This document shows, piece after piece, positions 1-5,250 of a stretch of 6,273 nucleotides of DNA. The translations under genes and the position numbers were made by a program. The stretch is from Candidatus Bathyarchaeota archaeon RBG_13_52_12. GTDB taxonomy: Archaea; Thermoproteota; Bathyarchaeia; TCS64. The stretch lies in NCBI GenBank assembly GCA_001774245.1, contig MEZF01000085.1:1-6273 (forward strand), read 5' to 3'. Positions within the stretch are counted from its first letter, which is position 1, and each line of letters begins with the position of its first letter. Under the pieces are notes generated by a model. The model saw only the letters and a program-made list of their open reading frames with translations. It searched no databases and was not told the DNA's origin.

Positions 1-112
1 CGCTGCATCGGGGGCTGTTCATCGCTCACTCAGCATGATTAATGGGCAGAATAAATTAAAATCTTCAACTGCGTAAGTCCTAAGAGTATTCAATTGGTCA
101 ATTGTTGGTTTT

Positions 113-343
113 TTAAACCACTCGAAGAAGATCGTAACCTCCTAACAGTTCACCCCTTTTACTCACGATTTTATCACATCGTTCCACTGAGATATCGCCA
201 CAGAATCCAAAATAAGCCTGAACACCATTCCTTAACTGCGACACATCACGAGTAGGTTCTGATTGAGCTAGTATTGGATTCATTATACATACTTCGGGCA
301 TATCGATAGCCATTTTTTCTAGTGTTTTTATTGCTTCGTACAC
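113..343 (-). CDS. Small hypothetical protein (76 aa), GTG start
   Basis: I do not recognise this protein. It starts at GTG (341-343, minus strand) and ends in TAA at 113-115. No membrane segment or signal peptide is visible. The N-terminal third looks helical (MYEAIKTLEKMA), and there are three cysteines (residues 19, 48, 56) without a CxxC spacing. The case for a real gene is a strong TATA-like stretch at about 351-370, placed so that transcription would begin at or near the GTG, as in a leaderless archaeal gene. The case against is the short length, the AT-rich setting and the lack of a recognisable domain. It could also be the remnant of a longer gene. If it is not real, then bases 1-521 hold no protein gene that I can support. 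Confidence 0.4.
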   Translation of the reverse strand: MYEAIKTLEKMAIDMPEVCIMNPILAQSEPTRDVSQLRNGVQAYFGFCGDISVERCDKIVSKRGELLGGYDLLRVV

Positions 344-350
344 CGGGGGA

Positions 351-370
351 ACTATATATTTTTATATAAT
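351..370 (-). promoter_or_regulatory. TATA-like promoter of the 76-aa ORF
   Basis: On the minus strand this stretch reads as a run of alternating A and T (ATTATATAAAAATATATAGT-like). It ends 8 bases before the GTG at 343. Its centre lies about 18-22 bases upstream, so a transcript starting about 25 bases downstream of the box would begin at the start codon (leaderless). This is inferred from composition and spacing only. Confidence 0.4.
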
Positions 371-521
371 TAATCATGTGTTTTTCAGCCAAGTTTTAAT
401 CTTACTTGTAATTTTTTTAACGTTATGTAACTTACTTTCAAACTATATCGCGCGTACTTGGAGCTAAATGTTTAAAATAAATAACAATGGAATAATGCAG
501 ACAAATAGCGCGTTTGAAAAG

Positions 522-597
522 TGGTGGGCCGAGCAGGGTTCGAACCTGCGACCCCCGCCATGTCAAGGCGATGTCATAACCACTAGACCACCGGCCC
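522..597 (-). tRNA. tRNA-Val (anticodon GAC), CCA encoded
   Basis: The reverse complement folds as a complete 73-nt tRNA body (597 to 525) followed by a genomic CCA (524-522). The acceptor GGGCCGG (597-591) pairs with TCGGCCC, closing with one G-T pair. The D arm has GTC/GAC around a loop containing AGTGGTTA. The anticodon arm TCGCC/GGCGG encloses the loop TTGACAT, giving anticodon GAC, which reads the valine codon GUC. The T arm GCAGG/CCTGC encloses TTCGAAC, and the discriminator is A. There is no intron. A plus-strand open frame (468-770) crossing this tRNA is spurious. Confidence 0.96.
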
Positions 598-625
598 GAC
601 CAACTCACCATACCTCGGATGGATC

Positions 626-633
626 GTATAAAG
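626..633 (-). promoter_or_regulatory. TATA box of the tRNA-Val gene
   Basis: The minus strand reads CTTTATAC here, centred about 33 bases upstream of the tRNA 5' end at 597. This is the usual archaeal spacing for a tRNA with a short 5' leader. A nearly identical core (CTTTATAT) lies at the same distance before tRNA-Phe in this window. The box sits next to the stop codon (635-637) of the upstream peptidase gene. Confidence 0.7.
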
Positions 634-634
634 A

Positions 635-2650
635 TTACCGGAGCATTATCAGCCCCATCCGCTCAAGGAAGCGGAAATATCCCATGAGGTACGCGAGATC
701 GTACCTCCCTGACTCCAGCTCCGCTAAGCGCGCGACCTCAAGCAGGCTCCGCTTCCCGTCGCTCCAGTAGACAGCGAGGGTTTCCAACCCCGATGCTAAC
801 TTGTGGGCTTTTCCGAACAGGTAGAAGGCCTCCCGCTCTTCAGCTGATAGTTTACCCACCCAATGCCTCGTCGAGACTGGCCCCCTATACTTTCTAACAG
901 GGACAATATTCGATGCTTCCTTTTCAAGCTGAGTCAGCCGCTTCTTTCTTGGTTGGAGGGCCCATTGCCTCGCTTCGGCCATTTGCCTTATTGTCGCCTC
1001 GGCATGCTTTCTTTCAGACTTTGTTGTGGTCTCAAGATCAGCAACCAAATCTTCAACGGCAAAGCCAAGTTGTTTATCACTGGGTGCCAGACGCCTAACG
1101 GACCTGACAGCCTCGACTGAACGACCAATCCAGTATTCGACGCGCCTCCTTAGCCTCCGGAGCGCCTCCGAAGCTTCCTCTATGTCACCGTTCGACGCCG
1201 CTGTTACTACATCCTGAATCCTCTTTAGAGTGGCGCGCTTCTCCCGGGACGCCGTCTCCGACGCGATCCAGAGCGCCTCCTGGACGCCGGAATCGGCGAT
1301 GAAGTAGGCGTACGTCGCCGTCATCAGCGCCACCTTCCGAAGCATCTCCGGGTCGACCTTGTCGATGGTGTCCGCGCTCGTGTGGTAGAACTTGTCCGGC
1401 CACTGGATCATCATGGGGCACGCCACGCCGACTGTTGGGTCTGAGTAGACATAGTGGTCGCTCCCTCCGCTGAAAGGCGTCACGGCGTGCTTGAATATAG
1501 CGTAGCTCGCTGTGCCCCCGAGGTTCCTCCCATCCGACTTCACGGAGTCGTAGATTGACTCCATCAAGTTATTAACGTAGCTTGGGCAAGACTCCGGCGT
1601 CCTCTCCACTATCAGTGGGCCGCCGCATAGGTTCTGGTTCTCACCAACCATATCGAGGTTGAGCGCCGCAACCATGTCAGGTATCCTTGCCTCATTCTCA
1701 GCGAGGTAAGGGTAGGTACCCGACATCTCAGGCACGAGGGTGAAGACTATACTCCTCCTAGGCTTCGCCAACTTCCCGGTGGCTATTAGCCTCTGGAGTG
1801 CCCTCGCGGCCTCCATCGCGGCGCCAGAGCCGGATGCGTTGTCATTTGCACTCGGCTGAGGGTGACATATGTGGGCGACTACGACGACTATCTCCCTCGA
1901 CCCTCCAGGTATTGTGGCGACGCAGTTCTCCATCTCCCCCGGATAGAGCTTCGAGTCGACCCTGGCACACACCTTCACCGGCGTCTTGCTCTTCTCAACG
2001 AGCCTCCTCAGCCAGCGCCCAGTCCTCGGGGTGAGTACGAAGCCCCAGCACGGCTTATCGTTCCCATACCACCAGAAGCTTGTGTACTTCAGGGCATCAT
2101 CGAGTTCACCCTCCTTGAGGCTCGGCTCCCTGACCCACATGCCGTCGTAGAGGACGCCTAAAGCCACATACTTCTCTACAGCGAGCTCACGGACCCTAGA
2201 GATGTCGCCATCGGTTAAAACGACTTTCCCCCTCAAGTCGAGCCCCTTATAGTCAGCTTCATCCTCCCCATTCCTGAGGACGACGACCTCTGCCTCGACT
2301 CCCTCCTTGGGCGTCGGGAGGCTACGCTGGATGACGCTCATCCTATTCTCAGTGAACCTGGCGAGGAAACGTGCCTCACTCGCTGGCTCGACGAGCCTAA
2401 GCTCAGCGTCCTCACAGCTCCATTCTTTAAACATGGGGCTGCTCCAAGCGAGCGCCTTCCCATCCGACTTGTATCGCCTGACCTCTACACTAAGGCCGTA
2501 CCCTCGCAGCGTCTCTGACGCGTAGTCGACAGCAGCCCTGATTCCAGGGCTCACCTGAATCCTGTGGTAGCGTGCGATCTCCACGACGTGGTTGAAGGCT
2601 ATCTCGCCTGAGACCTCCCTCCCCAGCTCTTCGAATACTCTCTTAAACAT
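635..2650 (-). CDS. M28-type (DUF4910-like) zinc aminopeptidase-like protein with C-terminal winged-helix-like tail
   Basis: The protein has 671 residues, an ATG start at 2648-2650 and a TAA stop at 635-637. Residues about 1-235 form the N-terminal part, including a PA-domain-like stretch (about 115-215). Residues about 236-450 are the peptidase core, with the likely M28 co-catalytic zinc ligands H260 (AHICHPQ), D270 (ANDNASGSG), E308 (VPEMSGT), D333 (NLDMVGE) and H423 (FYHTSADT), plus a GGSDH motif at 395-399. The HICHP and VPE forms resemble the DUF4910 branch of M28 more than classical HxD/EE enzymes. The likely role is hydrolysis of N-terminal residues from peptides; the substrate is unknown. 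Residues about 455-620 are helical and rich in Arg and Glu, and 625-671 look like a small winged helix (SDGKRSLLEVARL then MGYFRFLERMGLI). There is no signal peptide, so it is probably cytoplasmic. No clear ribosome binding site precedes the ATG. Neighbours do not define a pathway. Confidence 0.88.
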   Translation of the reverse strand: MFKRVFEELGREVSGEIAFNHVVEIARYHRIQVSPGIRAAVDYASETLRGYGLSVEVRRYKSDGKALAWSSPMFKEWSCEDAELRLVEPASEARFLARFTENRMSVIQRSLPTPKEGVEAEVVVLRNGEDEADYKGLDLRGKVVLTDGDISRVRELAVEKYVALGVLYDGMWVREPSLKEGELDDALKYTSFWWYGNDKPCWGFVLTPRTGRWLRRLVEKSKTPVKVCARVDSKLYPGEMENCVATIPGGSREIVVVVAHICHPQPSANDNASGSGAAMEAARALQRLIATGKLAKPRRSIVFTLVPEMSGTYPYLAENEARIPDMVAALNLDMVGENQNLCGGPLIVERTPESCPSYVNNLMESIYDSVKSDGRNLGGTASYAIFKHAVTPFSGGSDHYVYSDPTVGVACPMMIQWPDKFYHTSADTIDKVDPEMLRKVALMTATYAYFIADSGVQEALWIASETASREKRATLKRIQDVVTAASNGDIEEASEALRRLRRRVEYWIGRSVEAVRSVRRLAPSDKQLGFAVEDLVADLETTTKSERKHAEATIRQMAEARQWALQPRKKRLTQLEKEASNIVPVRKYRGPVSTRHWVGKLSAEEREAFYLFGKAHKLASGLETLAVYWSDGKRSLLEVARLAELESGRYDLAYLMGYFRFLERMGLIMLR

Positions 2651-2700
2651 GGATAAACAACGGCGCCATCAACTCTTAGCATTTTTCGAGTACATAGCCT

Positions 2701-2720
2701 TAGTTTATCTTATTTACGTA
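2701..2720 (-). promoter_or_regulatory. Possible promoter element of the peptidase gene
   Basis: The only AT-rich stretch upstream of the peptidase ATG on the minus strand reads GTAAATAAGATAAAC, about 52-68 bases before the start. It would predict a 5' leader of roughly 30 bases. The match to an archaeal TATA box is loose, so the call is weak. The inverted repeat at 2721-2746 abuts it on the upstream side. Confidence 0.25.
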
Positions 2721-2746
2721 CACAGGAAGCAAATACGATTCCTGTG
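2721..2746. repeat. 8-bp perfect inverted repeat in the divergent promoter region (possible operator)
   Basis: CACAGGAA (2721-2728) and TTCCTGTG (2739-2746) are exact reverse complements separated by a 10-base AT-rich spacer. The repeat lies in the 183-base gap between the divergent peptidase and dehydrogenase genes, 70 bases from the peptidase ATG and 87 bases from the dehydrogenase TTG. Arm length and spacing fit a dimeric DNA-binding protein touching two successive major grooves. No T-run follows it, so it does not look like a terminator. Its function is inferred. Confidence 0.45.
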
Positions 2747-2777
2747 AGCTCCATCGACTCCACGCACTTCATACGTG

Positions 2778-2785
2778 TTTATACT
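2778..2785 (+). promoter_or_regulatory. TATA-like box of the dihydrolipoyl dehydrogenase gene
   Basis: TTTATACT lies about 50 bases before the TTG start, predicting transcription from about 2807 and a leader of about 27 bases. A second AT-rich candidate (AATTTTAAAA, 2795-2804) would give an almost leaderless transcript. The first matches the core seen before both tRNAs better. Confidence 0.45.
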
Positions 2786-2833
2786 AAAATAGCTAATTTT
2801 AAAACGAGTAAAGCAACTTAATATGGATGTCTT

Positions 2834-4207
2834 TTGACCAAAGTGACGCATAAGGAATACGATGTCGTGATTATCGGAGGCGGCCCTGCGGGATACATGG
2901 CGGCCAATAAGGCTGCGCAGAGAAGAGCAAAAGTGGCGCTTGTAGAGAAAGACCTCATTGGTGGAACCTGCGTTAACAGGGGGTGTGTCCCCACGAAAGC
3001 GCTCGTAAACCTCGGCAAATCGCTGAAATCAACAACTAGACTGTTAAACATTGGCGTCACTAATGACGTATCCAAACTCAACTTCCAGAAAGTCATGGAC
3101 GAGGCTAGATGCGTCTCCTTAGAGATGCGAAGCCAGATAGAGGAGATGATACAACACAACGGAGTAGACGTCATTCGTGGCGAAGGTCGTCTGAGCGGCG
3201 AGAGACGTGTAGAGGTAAAAACAGACGATGGAGTCTTCGAGATATCGGCGATGTCGGTAATCGTGGCTACCGGCTCAAGCCCATCTACCCCACCCATCCC
3301 GGGGGTTGACCTCGACGGGGTCTATACAAGCGATAACGTCTACGTGCTCAAAGAGTTACCAAGCCGAGTCACCGTGATTGGAGCTGGCGCGGTGGGCTTG
3401 GAGTGGGCCTCCATCTTCCACAACCTCGGCTCCGAGGTTAACGTCATCGAGATGTTGGGTGACATATTGCCTCGCGAGTCTGGTGATGAGGTGAAGATAA
3501 TGCTTGGGGGGATGATGGAAGATTCGGGCATCTCGATATCAACTAATACTAGGGTCAGTAACATCGAGAAAACCGTCCAGGGGTTATGCGCGACGCTGTC
3601 GACAGGCGAAAAGGTTGAATCCGACATCATCCTGATGGCAGGGGGTAGGGTACCGAATAATAGGGGACTGGGAGTCGAGAAATATGCGGACATTGAGCGG
3701 GGCTTCATAAGAACCGACAACACTATGAGGACGCGTTCCCCTTGGTTATATGCGGTCGGGGATGCGGTGGGCAGATGGATGCTCGCCCACATCGCGATGC
3801 ATGAGGGCTTGGTAGCTGGGGAGAATGTCTCTGGTGGTGAGACTACCATGAATTACACCGCAGTTCCTCGCTGCATCTTCACAGCGCCTGAGATAGTGTT
3901 TGTTGGTATTGATGAGGAGGAGGCTAACAAGAACGGAGTCGAGGCGCGTTCGGTGTTATATCCCATGAGGATCAACTGCCGGGCGTTGACTCTAGGGGAG
4001 AATAGAGGAGTGTTCAAGCTGATTTATGGGACGAAGAACGGAGTTGTATTGGGTGCTCAGATGCTTGGACCAGAGGTGAGCGAGTTATCGGGGGAGATTT
4101 CACTAGCCATATCGAAGAAGGCCACAATCGATGATCTTCGTAAAACGATTCATGCCCACCCAACCCTCAGCGAAGCGGTATGGGAGGCCAGCCTAAGAGC
4201 AGGCTAG
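2834..4207 (+). CDS. lpdA: Dihydrolipoyl dehydrogenase (E3) of the class I pyridine nucleotide-disulfide oxidoreductases
   Basis: This 457-residue flavoenzyme would reoxidise dihydrolipoyl groups, passing electrons through FAD to NAD+, as in 2-oxoacid dehydrogenase or glycine cleavage complexes. The FAD Rossmann motif is GGGPAG (15-20). The redox pair is C46 and C51 in GGTCVNRGCVPTK. An ATG motif (VIVATGSSP) is at 142-150. The NAD Rossmann motif is VIGAGAVGLE (181-190) with E206 after the second strand, which favours NAD over NADP. The second FAD motif is YAVGDAVG (306-313). The dimer domain carries the catalytic HPTLSE (H442, E447). Length is normal for the family. The start is TTG at 2834 (GTG at 2843 is an alternative); the ATGs at 2823 and 2827 are in other frames and stop at once. 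A weak GGATG precedes the TTG. No E1, E2 or lipoyl-protein gene is in the window, so the partner complex is unknown. A related mercuric-reductase-like role is unlikely because no extra cysteines are seen. Confidence 0.93.
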   Translation: MTKVTHKEYDVVIIGGGPAGYMAANKAAQRRAKVALVEKDLIGGTCVNRGCVPTKALVNLGKSLKSTTRLLNIGVTNDVSKLNFQKVMDEARCVSLEMRSQIEEMIQHNGVDVIRGEGRLSGERRVEVKTDDGVFEISAMSVIVATGSSPSTPPIPGVDLDGVYTSDNVYVLKELPSRVTVIGAGAVGLEWASIFHNLGSEVNVIEMLGDILPRESGDEVKIMLGGMMEDSGISISTNTRVSNIEKTVQGLCATLSTGEKVESDIILMAGGRVPNNRGLGVEKYADIERGFIRTDNTMRTRSPWLYAVGDAVGRWMLAHIAMHEGLVAGENVSGGETTMNYTAVPRCIFTAPEIVFVGIDEEEANKNGVEARSVLYPMRINCRALTLGENRGVFKLIYGTKNGVVLGAQMLGPEVSELSGEISLAISKKATIDDLRKTIHAHPTLSEAVWEASLRAG

Positions 4208-4233
4208 TCTATTTTCATCTTGCGCTCGCGACG

Positions 4234-4285
4234 CTTATATTCCGAGTGGGGAGGTAAAGTAGACGACCCAGCGCGCTGAAGTCTA
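4234..4285 (+). other. Possible structured intergenic element (nested palindromes with an upstream TATA-like box)
   Basis: The 136-base gap between the dehydrogenase stop and tRNA-Phe holds CTTATATT (4234-4241). About 25 bases later comes a nested inverted repeat: TAGAC (4260-4264) pairs with GTCTA (4281-4285), enclosing the 10-base perfect palindrome CAGCGCGCTG (4269-4278). This could be the foot of a small RNA, a processing site or a protein site. No box C/D or H/ACA motif was found. Stems are short, so chance is a serious alternative. Confidence 0.2.
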
Positions 4286-4308
4286 GTCCAGATTGATCTG
4301 ACGAAAAT

Positions 4309-4316
4309 CTTTATAT
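4309..4316 (+). promoter_or_regulatory. TATA box of the tRNA-Phe gene
   Basis: CTTTATAT, preceded by a purine-rich GAAAAT that could serve as the BRE, is centred about 31 bases before the tRNA 5' end at 4344. Core and spacing match the tRNA-Val promoter in this window. Confidence 0.75.
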
Positions 4317-4343
4317 CAACTCCCCCAGCGTAGTGTTTGTCGC

Positions 4344-4420
4344 GCCGCTGTAGCTCAGCCTGGGAGAGCGCTCGGCTGAAGACCGAGGGGTTGTGTGTTC
4401 AAATCACACCAGCGGCACCA
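4344..4420 (+). tRNA. tRNA-Phe (anticodon GAA), CCA encoded
   Basis: A complete 74-nt tRNA body (4344-4417) is followed by a genomic CCA (4418-4420). Acceptor GCCGCTG pairs perfectly with CAGCGGC, and the discriminator is A. D stem GCTC/GAGC encloses AGCCTGGGA. The anticodon stem CTCGG/CCGAG encloses CTGAAGA, giving anticodon GAA at 4378-4380 (codons UUC/UUU). The variable loop is GGGTT. T stem GTGTG/CACAC encloses TTCAAAT. There is no intron. Confidence 0.97.
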
Positions 4421-4453
4421 ACAAATTCCCTGGATAAAATTTAAGTAGTTTAT

Positions 4454-4462
4454 GCTTCTTTT
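4454..4462 (+). terminator. Possible T-rich terminator after tRNA-Phe
   Basis: GCTTCTTTTA, about 35 bases downstream of the tRNA CCA end, is the first pyrimidine/T-rich tract on the plus strand. Archaeal RNA polymerase can terminate at such tracts without a hairpin. The tract is short and interrupted, so this is tentative. Confidence 0.25.
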
Positions 4463-4487
4463 ACGCTTATGGTTATCTCTGTATACG

Positions 4488-4497
4488 ATATTTAAGT
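4488..4497 (+). promoter_or_regulatory. TATA-like box of the cysteine-cluster protein gene
   Basis: ATATTTAAGT is centred about 32 bases before the TTG start at 4525. It predicts a transcript beginning near 4518, thus a nearly leaderless mRNA. This agrees with the absence of a Shine-Dalgarno sequence before the TTG. Confidence 0.5.
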
Positions 4498-4524
4498 CCA
4501 GAGAGCCTGAGTCTTTGACAAACT

Positions 4525-5106
4525 TTGCCAGAGCCCATTACATACAAATGCATCAACTGTGGGGTCTGCTGCAATAAGCTTCTCATCGAGAGACAGGGGG
4601 TTCGCAAGGGATTGCCACTCCTCCCGGAGGAGGTAGATCTCTTCAGGAAGGACCATGTGAAGCCCGGCTATGGAGTTGGAAAGAGCCCTAGGGATCTAAA
4701 TTTCAGGATTATCGCGTACCAGATGCGCCTGAACTCGTGCCCTCACAGGAGGCTCGGCGGCTGCTTCATGCATGCTTACCGCCCAGCCATCTGCAGGTCC
4801 TACCCACTCGTTCCGGTCATTGAGCAAGGTAACAGAGTCGTAAAGACCTTCGACATGACCTGCATAACCCTGAAGGATCGCATAAGAGACTACCCCAGTG
4901 GAGCAGTGCCTGTAATGGCCTCGAGCCTCGATGTGGAGAACGAGTACTACCCGCTGGTGGCAGCGATCACTGAGAGGCTGCTGAAGGATTTGGATGAGGC
5001 TTGGTTCTACAATCTTAAGACGGGGCGGTGGGTGCCCTTCAAGGAGATGCTAACTGCGCGGGTTTCCAGGCTAAACACATCGAGTAATGGAACAATTCAC
5101 CCCTGA
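4525..5106 (+). CDS. YkgJ/UPF0153-type cysteine-cluster protein
   Basis: The protein has 193 residues and ends in TGA (5104-5106). The N-terminal cluster is CxxCxxCC (C9, C12, C15, C16). Two more cysteines, C72 and C80, precede the family hallmark RPAICRSYP (R86 to P94, with C90), and C113 follows. This arrangement is that of the YkgJ/UPF0153 family, whose members are thought to bind zinc or an iron-sulfur cluster through these cysteines. Their cellular function is not established, so none is assigned. The TTG start at 4525 is well supported: the in-frame stop TGA at 4516-4518 excludes a longer protein, and the next in-frame methionine would lose the first four cysteines. There is no signal peptide or membrane segment, so it is cytoplasmic. 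The C-terminal half (about 115-193) is ordinary mixed sequence. It has its own promoter between tRNA-Phe and the downstream mannosyltransferase. Confidence 0.85.
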   Translation: MPEPITYKCINCGVCCNKLLIERQGVRKGLPLLPEEVDLFRKDHVKPGYGVGKSPRDLNFRIIAYQMRLNSCPHRRLGGCFMHAYRPAICRSYPLVPVIEQGNRVVKTFDMTCITLKDRIRDYPSGAVPVMASSLDVENEYYPLVAAITERLLKDLDEAWFYNLKTGRWVPFKEMLTARVSRLNTSSNGTIHP

Positions 5107-5192
5107 GAGGGCGCGTATCGTCCAGGAGAATGTCGAATAGAAGGGCATGCGGCTTAGAGAGAATTTGAGTCAAGAGTAGCCCGCTTCTGGAT

Positions 5193-5225
5193 AGTTTAAA
5201 ACAGTGCTAACCAGACCTATTATAT
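5193..5225 (+). promoter_or_regulatory. Candidate promoter elements of the mannosyltransferase gene
   Basis: Two TATA-like boxes lie upstream of the ATG at 5251. AGTTTAAAAC (5193-5202) predicts a start near 5224 and a leader that would include GGCGAGG (5236-5242), a fair Shine-Dalgarno match 8 bases before the ATG. TATTATAT (5218-5225) predicts a start near 5248 and a leaderless mRNA. The sequence does not decide between them. Confidence 0.4.
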
Positions 5226-5250
5226 TCATTATACCGGCGAGGCGCGACTG

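Noticed and set aside
1..76. Plus-strand frame open from the window edge to a TAA at 74-76, possibly the tail of an upstream gene
   Set aside because: It has only 24 codons with no recognisable sequence. The base composition changes from GC-rich to AT-rich near base 36, so a gene tail is possible but not supportable.
91..104. CAATTG-GT-CAATTG palindrome downstream of the 76-aa frame, considered as a terminator or operator
   Set aside because: The arms are AT-rich and self-palindromic, no T-run follows closely on the minus strand, and such a pattern is common in AT-rich DNA.
468..770. Plus-strand open frame of 100 codons
   Set aside because: It runs across tRNA-Val antisense and into the peptidase 3' end, and its protein has low-complexity Arg/Ser/Pro content typical of a shadow frame.
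863..2525. Several open frames opposite or overlapping the peptidase gene (for example 1862-2161 plus, 1185-1421 minus)
   Set aside because: They lie wholly inside the well-supported 671-residue peptidase gene and show no domain or start signals.
2818..3849. Minus-strand open frames opposite the dehydrogenase (2818-3297 and 3340-3849)
   Set aside because: The plus strand encodes a complete flavoenzyme with all motifs; the antisense proteins are Ser/Pro/Thr-rich shadows.
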